Shown: positions 1-9,009, counted from the stretch's first letter. The stretch: 32,984 nucleotides of DNA from Sandarakinorhabdus cyanobacteriorum (GCF_002251755.1 NZ_NOXT01000077.1:1-32984), one strand, 5' to 3'. The notes: a model not told the origin generated them from the sequence alone. Program-made: numbers and translations.

Positions 1-37
1 CTATCAATGAATCAAGAGGCTGATTGGGTTTAGACCC
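1..37 (+). mobile_element. Possible right end of an insertion sequence (partial)
   Basis: The first 37 bases end in GATTGGGTTTAGACCC followed by TAG. This 16-mer matches the inverted complement of the last repeat in the window (reading inward from 32947) at 11 of 16 positions, and both are bordered by a TA dinucleotide. That is the pattern of IS5-type terminal inverted repeats with a short TA or CTAG target. No transposase is visible because the element would lie outside the window. The call is inference from end similarity only. Confidence 0.4.
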
Positions 38-103
38 TAGTTGGCACAATCGATGCAGTGTTCGAAGAGGCGAAACTGAAGCAGTAACCTGCCGCCTCCC
101 CTC

Positions 104-1111
104 TCACACCTTCCGCGGCATCCGCCACGGCAGCATCCACTGCACGGCCCCTGTCGCGAAGCGCTTCATGTTGAGCGATTCGTGCACGGCGACCACGTCT
201 TCGCCCCAGAGGCGGGTGGCGAGGGCGGTGCGGCTGTAGAAGGGGGTGTCTTCCCAGGTGGCGCGAAGCCTCGCGGTGTAGCCGGGATCGGCGCGGGTGA
301 GGCGGTCGAGGCGCCAGGCGGTTTTGGGGAGGACGACGGGGGCGGGCATTTCCATCACTTCGGCCTGGCCGTCGGGGGTGATCCTGAGGGCCATGCCGAA
401 ATCGCTGCCGTCGGCGAGCTGGCCTTCGTACATCACGGCGGTGGAGCCATCCTTCAGGTGGGCGCGGCTCCATTGCCAGTCGGCAAAGCCGTCTTCCAGG
501 GATTCGGCGCCGTGGTTGGCGTCGAGATAGCCGGTGCCGGACCAGCGGATGGCGGGATCGGTGAAATTGGCTTCGACACGGCTGCACGGGGCCAGCGGTT
601 CCCAGACGTGGCGGCCGCCGGGATCGAGGCGGAAGCGGCGCTGGCCATAGACCATCGGCGTGACGCGCACCTGGCCGCGCACGTTCAGCGGCAGCACGGC
701 GCCATGCTCCTCGATGTCGATGACGAGCGTCTGCCCGTCCCAGCGCACCTGGCTGGGGCCGATGCGCAGCGTGTGGCGGTCGCGCCAGAGGGCGCCGGCC
801 CCGCGCTCCGTCATCGTCCAGCGGCGGGCGCCCTTGCCATAGAGGGCGACGTTGAGGCTGACATGATCTTCCGGGGCCTGGCGGCCGGCGGCCTTGTAAT
901 AGGGGGAGAAGACCGAGCCGATGAAGGCGATGATCGTCAGCCCATAGTTTCCGCAGTCGCTTTCGGCGTCGACATACCACCAGCGGTAGCCATGGGCAGG
1001 AACGTCCTGGTCGAAGCGCGGGCCTTGAGGATCGCTGCGCTCGCCAAGCGGCCGGACAAGGCCGCCATCGGCACGCCCGCCCCCGGGTGCGCGCTGCCCG
1101 ATGCGACCCAC
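104..1111 (-). CDS. crtC: Carotenoid 1,2-hydratase CrtC
   Basis: Hydrates the C-1,2 double bond of acyclic carotenoids (neurosporene or lycopene ends) in the spheroidene/spirilloxanthin branch at the membrane. Family-typical stretches are clear: RFDQDVPAHGYRWWYVDAES, then GLTIIAFIGSVFSPYY, and further on a GTGYLDANHG segment and a DWQWSRAHL segment. The conserved part begins near position 1010, but no ATG, GTG or TTG lies in frame just before it. The nearest in-frame starts upstream are GTG at 1111 (chosen, 335 aa), GTG at 1162 and ATG at 1303. All of these make crtC overlap the 3' part of crtD by more than 70 bases, which points to translational coupling or an undetected frame error. The product is certain; the start is not. 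The gene runs leftward with crtD and its stop lies only about 65 bases from the putative IS end. Confidence 0.88.
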   Translation of the reverse strand: MGRIGQRAPGGGRADGGLVRPLGERSDPQGPRFDQDVPAHGYRWWYVDAESDCGNYGLTIIAFIGSVFSPYYKAAGRQAPEDHVSLNVALYGKGARRWTMTERGAGALWRDRHTLRIGPSQVRWDGQTLVIDIEEHGAVLPLNVRGQVRVTPMVYGQRRFRLDPGGRHVWEPLAPCSRVEANFTDPAIRWSGTGYLDANHGAESLEDGFADWQWSRAHLKDGSTAVMYEGQLADGSDFGMALRITPDGQAEVMEMPAPVVLPKTAWRLDRLTRADPGYTARLRATWEDTPFYSRTALATRLWGEDVVAVHESLNMKRFATGAVQWMLPWRMPRKV

Positions 1112-2511
1112 AGTCCGGGCAGCTTCGTCTTGCTGCCAGGCCGGCGGAAGCTGGCCTGCCACCCGTGCGAGGCCCGACCATAGAGGGCCCCACCGCTCGA
1201 AGGGAAAAGTGCCTCGAACATCTTCGGGCCGACCGGGTGCATTCCGTGTGGTTTCAGATTCAGCCCGCAGCGGGCCAGAATGGCCAGGGTTGCTGTCTGA
1301 CATTGGGCCATCTCCTCGTCGGTTGGGGGCTGCCCGTCACCCGTGGGTGGGGCATTGACGATCAACTGGAAGCGCTCAAGCCCTGGCGGGGGCGGCGTGA
1401 TGCCGCGGTCTTGCGCGCAGATGTAGATGCTGGGCTCCACCGGCAGGCGGCGTTCACCGAATATTTGCCGGAATTCGGCAGCATAGTCGGTGGAGAAGAA
1501 GACATTGTGCCGGTCCATCTCGAAGCCGCTGGCCTCTGCCGTCATCAGGGTGACGAGGGCGGAGAGCGAGCGTTCGTGGGGCTTGACGCCGGTGACGGCG
1601 CGGGATGCGGCGGGGCCGAAGCGGCCATCGGCAATCGCGGAAATGTCGCTGTTGGAGAGGACATCGCCGGCCGGGATCTCCTCCCCGCTGGCCAGCTTCA
1701 CGCCGGCAGCGCGGCCGTTTCGCACCAGGATTTCGGACACATGCGCGTTGTAGTGGAATTTGGCGCCGAGCCGGGTGGCCAGCGCCGCCATCTGGCGCGC
1801 CACCTCGTGCATGCCGCCATCGACGAGCCAGACGCCGCGCGCTTCGAGATGGGCGATCAGCATAAGGGTGGCGGTGGCCTGGAAGGGATCGGCGCCAGTG
1901 TAGGTGGCGTAGCGGCCATAGAGCTGGCGCAAGCGGGGATCGCGGAAATAATTGCCCAGCGCGCCCCACAGCGTCGCGAACGGGTTGATCGCGAACATTT
2001 CGTGCAGGTGGAAGGGGGCATATTTCAGCGTGAGGCCCAGCGGGCCCATCGCCGGGCTTTCCATGAAGCGGGTTTCGAGCGCGCGGAAGATGCGGGCGGC
2101 CTCGGCCTGAAAGCGGGTCCAGCCCTCGGCCTCGGCGGGGCCGGCGAACTGGGCGACGGCATCGCGGCTGCGGGCGTGATCGGCCCACAGATCAAGCGTG
2201 GAGCCATCAGCCCAAGCATGGCGGGCGAGGCGATCGGACTGCACAAGGGTGAGATGATCGTCCAGCCGCGCGCCGGCATCGGCGAACAGCCTCTCGAACA
2301 CCGGGCGGTGGGTGAAGACGGTGGGGCCGGCATCGATGGCATAACCGCCGACATCGACGGTGCGCAGCTTGCCGCCGGGGTGGGCCATGCGCTCGACAAT
2401 GGTGACGGGCAGGCCATGCGCCGCCAGCAGCACGGCGGCGCTGAGACCGCCCATGCCGGCTCCGATGATGACAATGGAGTTTTCGCCTGCCAAAGCCTTA
2501 TTCCGAATCAC
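937..2511 (-). CDS. crtD: Hydroxyneurosporene/methoxyneurosporene desaturase CrtD
   Basis: FAD-dependent carotenoid 3,4-desaturase acting after CrtC in spheroidene or spirilloxanthin synthesis. The N-terminal dinucleotide fold reads IVIIGAGMGGLSAAVLLAAH (GAGMGG at about residues 17-22), followed by the ERMAHPGGKLRT segment. The C-terminal CrtI-family signature, VASGSAHPGAGVPMAALSGR, is intact. No ATG lies before the flavin fold; GTG at 2511 is chosen (524 aa), TTG at 2493 is possible, and GTG at 2601 would place the start inside the operator. After the usual family end (SGRLASAAIL) the frame runs about 20 residues further into crtC DNA. It is divergent from crtF and shares its control region. 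Confidence 0.93.
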   Translation of the reverse strand: MIRNKALAGENSIVIIGAGMGGLSAAVLLAAHGLPVTIVERMAHPGGKLRTVDVGGYAIDAGPTVFTHRPVFERLFADAGARLDDHLTLVQSDRLARHAWADGSTLDLWADHARSRDAVAQFAGPAEAEGWTRFQAEAARIFRALETRFMESPAMGPLGLTLKYAPFHLHEMFAINPFATLWGALGNYFRDPRLRQLYGRYATYTGADPFQATATLMLIAHLEARGVWLVDGGMHEVARQMAALATRLGAKFHYNAHVSEILVRNGRAAGVKLASGEEIPAGDVLSNSDISAIADGRFGPAASRAVTGVKPHERSLSALVTLMTAEASGFEMDRHNVFFSTDYAAEFRQIFGERRLPVEPSIYICAQDRGITPPPPGLERFQLIVNAPPTGDGQPPTDEEMAQCQTATLAILARCGLNLKPHGMHPVGPKMFEALFPSSGGALYGRASHGWQASFRRPGSKTKLPGLWVASGSAHPGAGVPMAALSGRLASAAILKARASTRTFLPMATAGGMSTPKATAETMG

Positions 2512-2563
2512 TGCCTGTGGCGGCGGGGCAGGCCATGGCCAAACCCGACCGTCAAGGTCATGA

Positions 2564-2592
2564 TTGACCTTTGGACAGTGACTGTCTACATG
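2564..2592 (+). promoter_or_regulatory. Predicted crtF promoter
   Basis: TTGACC at 2564-2569 and TACATG at 2587-2592 are separated by 17 bases and would start transcription shortly before the crtF start at 2616. The -10 region overlaps the PpsR/CrtJ-type operator at 2583-2600, as expected for repression under oxygen. A GACAG/CTGTC inverted repeat (2574-2586) lies inside the spacer. The -10 match is weak. Confidence 0.35.
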
Positions 2593-2600
2593 ATTTGACA
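2583..2600. promoter_or_regulatory. PpsR/CrtJ-type operator between crtD and crtF
   Basis: An exact TGT-N12-ACA palindrome (TGT at 2583-2585, ACA at 2598-2600), the binding site of the photosynthesis repressor PpsR/CrtJ in purple bacteria. It sits in the divergent crtD/crtF control region, 16 bases before the crtF ATG, so one bound repressor could silence both carotenoid transcripts. That PpsR binds here is inference; the regulator gene is not in the window. Confidence 0.7.
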
Positions 2601-2615
2601 CTCGCGGGCGTGACG

Positions 2616-3785
2616 ATGACGACAGGTGGGAGCGAAAAGGGACGGCAGAGCCTGCGGTTGCGCTGGCTGAATGCGCGCAACCGGATGCTGGCCAGCCCGG
2701 CGTTCCAGCGCTTTGCCATGCGCAACATCTTCTTCCGGCGGACGGCGCGTTATCATGCCAACAGCATGTTTGCGGTGATCACCGGCTTTGTGCAGACCAA
2801 GGCGTTGACCGCGGCGGTGGATGCCGGGTTGATCCGCCGGCTGGCGCAAGGGCCGGCGACGACGGCCGATCTGGCGGCGGTTTCGGGGCTGGAGTTGAAG
2901 GCGCTGCAGCGGCTGCTGGGGGCGGCCAAGGCGATCGATCTGGTGGAGCTGGCCGAGGATGACCTGTGGGTGCTGGGCCAGCGCGGGGCGGCGCTTTCGA
3001 CCAACCAGGGCGCGCTGGCCATGATCGAGCATCACAAGATTTTCTATGATGATCTGGCCGATCCCATCGCCATGCTGAAGGGCGGGCGCGGGCAGGGCAA
3101 GCTGGCGGCGTTCTGGACCTATGCCCCCGCTGCCGGACAGGGGCAGCCGGCCACCGCCGATGATGCCAGCTGGCAGGGCGGTGGTGACGGGGCCGTGGCG
3201 CCCTATTCTGCGCTGATGGCGGCCAGCCAGCCGATGGTGGCCGAACAGGTGCTGGATGCCTATGATTTCCGCAGGCACCAGTGTTTGATGGACGTGGGCG
3301 GCGGCCATGGCGCCTTTCTGGCCGAGGTGGCCGGGCGGCATCCCGGCCTCGCCATGAAGCTGTTTGATCTGCCGGCGGTGGTGGAGGGGGCGAAGGCCAG
3401 GCTGGCGACGCGTGGGCTCAGCCATGTGGCGCTGCACGGTGGCAGTTTTCGCGATGATCCGCTGCCGCAGGGCGCCGATGTGATCAGCCTGGTGCGCATC
3501 TGCCATGATCATGATGATGCCGTGGTGCGGGCGCTGCTGAAGAAGGCGCATGCCGCGCTGCCGCCGGGCGGGCGGCTGCTGATCGCCGAGCCGATGGCCG
3601 GCACGCCGGGGGCCGAGGTGATGGGCGATGCCTATTTCGGCCTCTATCTGTGGGCGATGGGATCCGGCCGGCCGCGCACGGCGGCGGATTATCTGGCGCT
3701 GCTGGCCCAGGCCGGCTTTGCGACCGCGCGGGAGGTGAGCACCGCGCTGCCGATGGTCACACGGCTGGTGGTGGCGGAGCGCTGA
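2616..3785 (+). CDS. crtF: Hydroxyneurosporene O-methyltransferase CrtF
   Basis: SAM-dependent methyltransferase that methylates the 1-hydroxyl group made by CrtC, giving methoxylated carotenoids of the spheroidene/spirilloxanthin series. An N-terminal winged-helix dimerisation region is followed by the Rossmann SAM-binding motif DVGGGHGAFLAEVAGRHP from about residue 226. Further on come the CHDHDD segment and a LLIAEPMAGTPGAE strand typical of acetylserotonin-type O-methyltransferases. The length (389 aa) matches characterised CrtF (about 390). ATG 2616 is chosen over GTG 2610 and over TTG 2571, which lies upstream of the operator. It opens the rightward crt-bch-puf superoperon. Confidence 0.93.
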   Translation: MTTGGSEKGRQSLRLRWLNARNRMLASPAFQRFAMRNIFFRRTARYHANSMFAVITGFVQTKALTAAVDAGLIRRLAQGPATTADLAAVSGLELKALQRLLGAAKAIDLVELAEDDLWVLGQRGAALSTNQGALAMIEHHKIFYDDLADPIAMLKGGRGQGKLAAFWTYAPAAGQGQPATADDASWQGGGDGAVAPYSALMAASQPMVAEQVLDAYDFRRHQCLMDVGGGHGAFLAEVAGRHPGLAMKLFDLPAVVEGAKARLATRGLSHVALHGGSFRDDPLPQGADVISLVRICHDHDDAVVRALLKKAHAALPPGGRLLIAEPMAGTPGAEVMGDAYFGLYLWAMGSGRPRTAADYLALLAQAGFATAREVSTALPMVTRLVVAER

Positions 3786-3840
3786 GGCGGCGCGGCGGAC
3801 GAAATCGGACTGACTTCGTCCAATTTTTTTCTTCCCGTAT

Positions 3841-3882
3841 CGTCAAGCGCGCTTTACAGGCGAGTGTCGGGTTGGATAAACG
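3841..3882. promoter_or_regulatory. Degenerate tandem PpsR/CrtJ sites before bchC
   Basis: Two near-consensus TGT-N12-ACA boxes lie in tandem in the 160-base gap before bchC: CGT-N12-ACA at 3841-3858 and TGT-N12-ACG at 3865-3882. Each has one mismatch and they are 6 bases apart. Paired sites with a short gap are the known arrangement at the Rhodobacter bchC promoter, which supports reading these as an operator despite the mismatches. Binding is not shown by sequence alone. Confidence 0.42.
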
Positions 3883-3945
3883 GGCCGGCAGACGGAGCAG
3901 CGCCACGGGCAGGGGTGGTGCCACGCCGATGAGGGGTTGAATTGC

Positions 3946-4878
3946 ATGGAAACGATGGCCGTGGTTGTGGAGGCGCCGGAGCAGGTTACACTGCGCGCGC
4001 TGGCCCTCACGCCGCCGGGTGATGATGATGTGGTGGTGCGGATCGATTGGTCCGGCATCTCCATGGGCACCGAAAAGCTGATGTACAACGGCACGATGCC
4101 GATGTTCCCCGGCATGGGCTATCCGCTGGTTCCCGGCTATGAGGCGGTGGGCACGGTGGTGGATGCCGGCGCCAACCAGAAGGCCATGATCGGCACCAGC
4201 GTGTTCGTGCCGGGTTCGTCGAAATTCGAAGGCGCGCGCGGGCTGTTTGGCGGCCAGGCGCGCACGCTGATCACCGGCGCGGCGCGGGTGATTCCGGTGC
4301 CGGCGGGCTGGGATGAAAAGGCCGTGATGATGAGCCTGCTGGCCACCGCGCAGCATGCGGTGGTGGGCGGCGAGATGCCGGATCTGATCATCGGCCATGG
4401 CGTGCTCGGCCGCCTGCTGGCGCGCATCGCGCTGGCGGCCGGCGTGGAGCCGGTGGTGTGGGAAATCAACGAGGCCCGCATGAGCGGCGCCGAGGGATAT
4501 CGGGTGATCAGGCCCGAGACCGACGAGCGGCGGGATTACCGCTCGATCTACGACGCGAGCGGTGACCATCGCATTCTCGACCAGGCCGTCATGCACATGG
4601 CGCGCGGGGGCGAGATCGTGCTGGCCGGCTTCTACAGCGAGCCGCTCTCGTTCCAATTCGCGCCCGCGTTCCGCCGCGAAGCGCGCATCCGCATCGCCAC
4701 AGAGTTCCAGCCTGACGACCTCGCGACTTCGCTCGCGCTGGTGGGCAGCGGTAGGCTGTCGCTCGAGGGCCTTGTGACGCACAAGGTTCCGGCCACTGAG
4801 GCGCCGACCGCTTATGGTCAGGCCTTTTCGGACCCCAATTGTCTCAAGATGGTCTTCGACTGGAGAGATATCGCATGA
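3946..4878 (+). CDS. bchC: Bacteriochlorophyllide a dehydrogenase BchC
   Basis: Oxidises the C-3 hydroxyethyl group of bacteriochlorophyllide to acetyl, using NAD, late in bacteriochlorophyll a synthesis. It is a 310-aa medium-chain alcohol-dehydrogenase-like protein, close to the usual 310-315 aa. Family segments include IDWSGISMGTEKLMYNGTMP, GMGYPLVPGYEAVG and the cofactor-domain stretch LIIGHGVLGRLLARIALAAG. ATG 3946 follows GAGGGG by 9 bases; ATG 3955 is the alternative. The stop overlaps the bchX start (ATGA), indicating coupled translation in the bchCXYZ operon. Confidence 0.95.
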   Translation: METMAVVVEAPEQVTLRALALTPPGDDDVVVRIDWSGISMGTEKLMYNGTMPMFPGMGYPLVPGYEAVGTVVDAGANQKAMIGTSVFVPGSSKFEGARGLFGGQARTLITGAARVIPVPAGWDEKAVMMSLLATAQHAVVGGEMPDLIIGHGVLGRLLARIALAAGVEPVVWEINEARMSGAEGYRVIRPETDERRDYRSIYDASGDHRILDQAVMHMARGGEIVLAGFYSEPLSFQFAPAFRREARIRIATEFQPDDLATSLALVGSGRLSLEGLVTHKVPATEAPTAYGQAFSDPNCLKMVFDWRDIA

Positions 4879-5870
4879 GCATCAATCAACTTCTCGATCA
4901 GGTTGCCGCCCTTCGTGAGGAGGCCGCCATCGAGCCCGATCCGGTGCACACCGGTGAGGTCACCAAGGAAACGCAGATCATCGCCATCTATGGCAAGGGC
5001 GGTTCGGGCAAGAGCTTCGCGCTCGCCAACCTGTCCTACATGATGGCGCAGCAGGGCAAGCGCGTGCTGCTGATCGGTTGCGATCCCAAGAGCGACACCA
5101 CCAGCCTGTTGTTTGGCGGCAAGGCGACGCCGACCATCATCGAGACCAGCTCCAAGAAGAAGCTGACCGGCGAGGAGCTGACCATCGAGGATGTCTGCTT
5201 CCAGCGCGACGGCGTGTTCGCCATGGAACTGGGCGGCCCGGAAGTGGGCCGTGGCTGCGGCGGCCGCGGCATCATCCATGGTTTCGAGACGATCGAGAAG
5301 CTGGGTTTCCACGATTGGGGCTTCGACTATGTGCTGCTCGACTTCCTGGGCGACGTGGTCTGCGGCGGCTTTGGCCTGCCGATCGCGCGTGACATGTGCC
5401 AGAAGGTGATCGTGGTCGGTTCGAACGACCTGCAGTCGCTCTATGTCGCCAACAACGTGTGCAAGGCGGTGGAATATTTCCGCAAGATGGGCGGCAATGT
5501 CGGCGTGGCCGGCATCCTGATCAACAAGGATGACGGCACCGGCGAAGCCCAGGCTTTTGCCAAGGCGGTGGGGATTCCCGTGCTGGCCAGCATTCCGGCG
5601 CACGAGGAAATCCGCCGCAAGTCGGCCAATTACCAGATCATCGGCACGCCCGATGGCCCGTGGGGCCCGCTGTTTGCCGAACTGGCCCAGAATGTCGAAA
5701 CCGCGCCGCCGGTGCGCCCGACCCCGCTGGATCAGGATGGCCTGCTCGGCCTGTTCAAGCCGGAAGACACCGGCGGCAACTTCACCCTGAAGCCGGCGAC
5801 CCAGGCCGACATGCGCGGCGGCGTCTATGAGACCAAGCCGAGCCTGGAAGTGGTGTACGACAATGTCTGA
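4875..5870 (+). CDS. bchX: Chlorophyllide a reductase iron protein BchX
   Basis: ATP-dependent electron donor (nitrogenase NifH-like) of chlorophyllide a reductase, which reduces ring B of chlorophyllide a. The P-loop GKGGSGKS lies at residues 40-47. The two cysteines that ligate the shared 4Fe-4S cluster are visible as C128 in GRGCGGRG and C163 in DVVCGGFG. The length of 331 aa fits the family. ATG 4875 overlaps the bchC stop, and the 3' end overlaps bchY by 8 bases, so the subunits are translationally linked. Confidence 0.96.
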   Translation: MSINQLLDQVAALREEAAIEPDPVHTGEVTKETQIIAIYGKGGSGKSFALANLSYMMAQQGKRVLLIGCDPKSDTTSLLFGGKATPTIIETSSKKKLTGEELTIEDVCFQRDGVFAMELGGPEVGRGCGGRGIIHGFETIEKLGFHDWGFDYVLLDFLGDVVCGGFGLPIARDMCQKVIVVGSNDLQSLYVANNVCKAVEYFRKMGGNVGVAGILINKDDGTGEAQAFAKAVGIPVLASIPAHEEIRRKSANYQIIGTPDGPWGPLFAELAQNVETAPPVRPTPLDQDGLLGLFKPEDTGGNFTLKPATQADMRGGVYETKPSLEVVYDNV

Positions 5871-7374
5871 GGAACTGGCTCGCACTGACGCGCCGGCGCC
5901 TGCGGAAGGTGCCGGCTGCCACGCTGGCGCCGACACGATGCGCGAGGCTGCGGCCAAGGCCGGCAAGTCCGAGGTGCTCGACCGTTATGCGGCCGATTAT
6001 CCCAAGGGCCCGCACGACCAGCCGCAGTCCATGTGCCCGGCCTTCGGGTCCTTGCGCGTTGGCCTGCGCATGCGCCGCACCGCGACGATCCTGTCGGGTT
6101 CGGCCTGCTGCGTCTATGGCCTTACCTTCACGTCGCACTTCTATGGGGCGCGGCGCACGGTGGGTTATGTGCCGTTCAATTCGGAAACGCTGGTCACCGG
6201 CAAGCTGTTCGAGGATATCCGCGACGCCGTGCACGCGCAGGCCGATCCGGAGAAATATGACACGATCGTGGTGACCAACCTGTGCGTGCCGACCGCTTCG
6301 GGCGTGCCGCTGCAGCTGTTGCCCGACACGATCAACGGCGTTCGCATCATCGGCATCGACGTGCCCGGCTTTGGCGTGCCGACCCATGCCGAGGCCAAGG
6401 ATGTGCTGGCCGGCGCCATGCTGAAATATGCCCGGGAAGAGGTGATGGCCGGCCCGGTCGCGGCGCCCGCCGTGATGCCGGACAAGCCGACCGTGACCTT
6501 GCTGGGCGAAATGTTCCCGGCCGATCCGGTGGGCATTGCCATGCTGCTGGAACCGCTGGGCCTCACCACCGGCCCGGTGGTGCCCACCCGCGAATGGCGT
6601 GAGCTTTATGCCGCGCTGGCTTCGCCGGTGGTGGCGGCGATCCACCCCTTCTACACGGCGGCCGTGCGCGAATTCGAAGCCGCGGGCCGCACCATCGTCG
6701 GCTCCGCCCCGGTGGGCCGCGACGGCACCGCCGCCTGGCTGGCCGCGATTGGCGATGCCTTCGGCCTGCCCGCCGACAAGGTTGCCGCGGCGCAGAACAA
6801 GTGGCTGCCGGCGATCAGCGGCGCCCTGGCGGCGATGCCGATCAAGGGCCGCATCACCGTGTCGGGCTATGAAGGCTCCGAACTGCTGGTGGCGCGTCTG
6901 CTGGTCGAATCGGGCGCCGAGGTGCCTTATGTCGGCACCGCCTGCCCGCGCACCCGCTGGTCTGATCCGGACCGCGAATGGCTGGAAGCCCGCGGCACCC
7001 GCATCCAGTATCGCGCCAGCCTGGAGCAGGACATTGCGGCGGTGGAGGAGTTCCAGCCCGACCTGTCGATCGGCACGACGCCGGTGGTGCAGCACGCCAA
7101 GACCCGCGCCATCCCCGGCCTCTATTTCACCAACCTCATCTCGGCCCGTCCGCTGATGGGCCCGGCTGGTGCTGGCAGCCTGGCGCAGGTGATCAACGGC
7201 GCGCTCCGCAACAAGAGCCGCTTTGATGCGATGAAGGGCTTCTTCAACGGTGTTGGCGAAGGCCATGCCGCCGGCATCTGGGAAGATGTTCCCAAGGACC
7301 GGCCGGAATTCAAGAAGAAGTTTGCCGCCAAGATGATCGCCGCTGCCAAGGCGGAAGAAGCGGTGGGGAACTGA
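5863..7374 (+). CDS. bchY: Chlorophyllide a reductase subunit BchY
   Basis: One half of the catalytic BchYZ component that receives electrons from BchX and reduces chlorophyllide a. It is a NifD-like protein of 503 aa. Cysteines suited to cluster binding lie in [25 protein letters not shown] and [12 protein letters not shown], as in other BchY proteins. The substrate-domain end contains the [11 protein letters not shown] and [19 protein letters not shown] segments. ATG 5863 lies inside the end of bchX, and the stop is followed after one base by bchZ. Confidence 0.96.
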   Translation: MSEELARTDAPAPAEGAGCHAGADTMREAAAKAGKSEVLDRYAADYPKGPHDQPQSMCPAFGSLRVGLRMRRTATILSGSACCVYGLTFTSHFYGARRTVGYVPFNSETLVTGKLFEDIRDAVHAQADPEKYDTIVVTNLCVPTASGVPLQLLPDTINGVRIIGIDVPGFGVPTHAEAKDVLAGAMLKYAREEVMAGPVAAPAVMPDKPTVTLLGEMFPADPVGIAMLLEPLGLTTGPVVPTREWRELYAALASPVVAAIHPFYTAAVREFEAAGRTIVGSAPVGRDGTAAWLAAIGDAFGLPADKVAAAQNKWLPAISGALAAMPIKGRITVSGYEGSELLVARLLVESGAEVPYVGTACPRTRWSDPDREWLEARGTRIQYRASLEQDIAAVEEFQPDLSIGTTPVVQHAKTRAIPGLYFTNLISARPLMGPAGAGSLAQVINGALRNKSRFDAMKGFFNGVGEGHAAGIWEDVPKDRPEFKKKFAAKMIAAAKAEEAVGN

Positions 7375-7375
7375 G

Positions 7376-8824
7376 ATGCTGGTTTTGGATCATGACCGCG
7401 CGGGCGGTTACTGGGGCGCGGTGTACAGCTTCACCTCGGTGAAGGGGTTGCAGGTGGTGATCGACGGCCCGGTCGGCTGCGAGAATCTGCCCGTGACCTC
7501 GGTGCTGCACTATACCGATGGCCTGCCGCCGCACGAGCTGCCCATCGTCGTCACCGGCCTTGCCGAAGAGGAACTGGGCAAGACCGGTACCGAAGGCGCC
7601 ATGAAGCGGGCGTGGAAGACGCTCGATCCGGCGCTGCCGTCGGTCGTCGTCACCGGCTCGATCGCAGAGATGATCGGCGGCGGCGTGACGCCGGAAGGCA
7701 CCAGCATCCAGCGCTTCCTGCCGCGCACCATCGATGAGGACCAGTGGCAATCGGCCGACCGCGCCCTGACCTGGCTGTGGAAGGAATTCGGGCCGAAGAA
7801 GATGCCGGCGCCCAAGGTGCGCAAAGAGGGCGAGAAGCCGCTCGTCAACATCATCGGGCCGCAATATGGCACCTTCAACATGCCGTCGGACCTGGCGGAA
7901 ATCCGCCGCCTGATCGAAGGCATCGGCTGCGAGGTGAACATGGTGTTCCCGCTGGGGACGCACCTGGCCGACATCCGCCGTCTCGCCGATGCCTCCGTGA
8001 ACGTGTGCATGTATCGCGAATGGGGCCGCAACCTGTGCGAGGCGCTGGAGCGCCCCTATCTGCAGGCGCCGATCGGGCTGAACAGCACCACCGCCTTCCT
8101 GGAAAAGCTGGGCGAGCTGACGGGTGTGGACCCGCAGCCGTTCATCGAGAAGGAAAAGCACACCACGCTGAAGCCGCTGTGGGATCTGTGGCGGTCGGTG
8201 ACGCAGGATTTCTTTGCCACCGCCAGCTTCGGTATTGTCGCGACGGAAACCTATACCCGTGGTATGAAGGTGTTCCTGGAAGACGATATGGGGATGCCGT
8301 GCGTGTTCGCATACCAGCGCAACGCCGGGGTGAAGCCAGACAATGAGGCGGTGCGCGAATCGATCCGCACCACCAGCCCGCTGATCGTGTTCGGCAGCTA
8401 CAACGAGCGCATGTACATGGCGGAAACCAACAGCCGCTCCATCTACATCAACGCCAGCTTCCCCGGTGCCGCCATCCGGCGCCACACCGGCACGCCCTTC
8501 ATGGGCTATTCCGGGTGCACCTGGATCATGCAGGAGGTCTGCAACGCGCTGTTCGATGCGCTGTTCTTCATCCTGCCACTGTCCACCCAGATGGACAGGG
8601 CGGATGCAACACCGTCGCGCCTGCTGGAAGCGGTGATGTGGGCCGATGACGCCCGGTCGGAGCTGGACCGGATTGTCGAGAAGGAGCCGGTTCTGGTGCG
8701 CATTTCGGCCGCCAAGCGGCTGCGCGATGCCGCCGAACGGGCGACGCGCGACGCTGGCGAGAAGCTGGTGACGCTGGACCGTCTGCACGCCGCCGTCCGC
8801 CTTTATGAAACACAGGCGGCCTGA
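7376..8824 (+). CDS. bchZ: Chlorophyllide a reductase subunit BchZ
   Basis: NifK-like partner of BchY in the chlorophyllide a reductase catalytic tetramer. The N-terminus carries the family hallmark [20 protein letters not shown], then the cysteine-containing [19 protein letters not shown]. The C-terminal [19 protein letters not shown] resembles the protochlorophyllide-reductase C-terminal domain and closes the 482-aa protein. The start at 7376 is one base after bchY. No terminator follows; about 185 bases then separate it from pufB, where a separate puf promoter is predicted. Confidence 0.96.
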   Translation: MLVLDHDRAGGYWGAVYSFTSVKGLQVVIDGPVGCENLPVTSVLHYTDGLPPHELPIVVTGLAEEELGKTGTEGAMKRAWKTLDPALPSVVVTGSIAEMIGGGVTPEGTSIQRFLPRTIDEDQWQSADRALTWLWKEFGPKKMPAPKVRKEGEKPLVNIIGPQYGTFNMPSDLAEIRRLIEGIGCEVNMVFPLGTHLADIRRLADASVNVCMYREWGRNLCEALERPYLQAPIGLNSTTAFLEKLGELTGVDPQPFIEKEKHTTLKPLWDLWRSVTQDFFATASFGIVATETYTRGMKVFLEDDMGMPCVFAYQRNAGVKPDNEAVRESIRTTSPLIVFGSYNERMYMAETNSRSIYINASFPGAAIRRHTGTPFMGYSGCTWIMQEVCNALFDALFFILPLSTQMDRADATPSRLLEAVMWADDARSELDRIVEKEPVLVRISAAKRLRDAAERATRDAGEKLVTLDRLHAAVRLYETQAA

Positions 8825-8900
8825 GCTGTGATTTCCCTCTTTTCACATGGTTACAAAATTGCCATGGAGGGTTTCGGAGGAATTTGGCTTGACGGACGCC

Positions 8901-8941
8901 TGTCCAGAGAGCTTGACAGTCTTTGCGGTGGAATCATCCTA
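8901..8941 (+). promoter_or_regulatory. Predicted puf promoter with PpsR/CrtJ operator
   Basis: An exact TGT-N12-ACA site occupies 8901-8918, and its right half forms a perfect TTGACA -35 box at 8913-8918. A weak -10 (ATCCTA, 8936-8941) follows after 17 bases. The operator therefore covers the -35, a layout suited to repression of light-harvesting and reaction-centre genes. No pufQ or other small gene is visible between bchZ and pufB. Confidence 0.55.
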
Positions 8942-9009
8942 CGCCGCGAAGCCGCCGGTCGGGCGAGGCCATAACGGCCCCGTGCGGCGGAACCATCGGA
9001 GGAAAAGGC

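Noticed and set aside
24-239. 71-codon plus-strand frame at the left edge
   Set aside because: Crosses the putative IS end and the 3' end of crtC on the other strand; no recognisable features.
1087-2598. Long plus-strand frame opposite crtD
   Set aside because: A shadow of crtD produced by high GC; its Gly/Ala/His-rich translation has no domain and the opposite strand has clear motifs.
8827-8847. TGTGA...TCACA pair after bchZ
   Set aside because: Looks CRP/FNR-like, but the halves are 11 bases apart instead of about 6, and the TGT/ACA spacing is 15 rather than 12, so it fits no known operator.
8825-9009. Search for pufQ between bchZ and pufB
   Set aside because: No suitable small frame with a ribosome site; only promoter and operator elements are seen.
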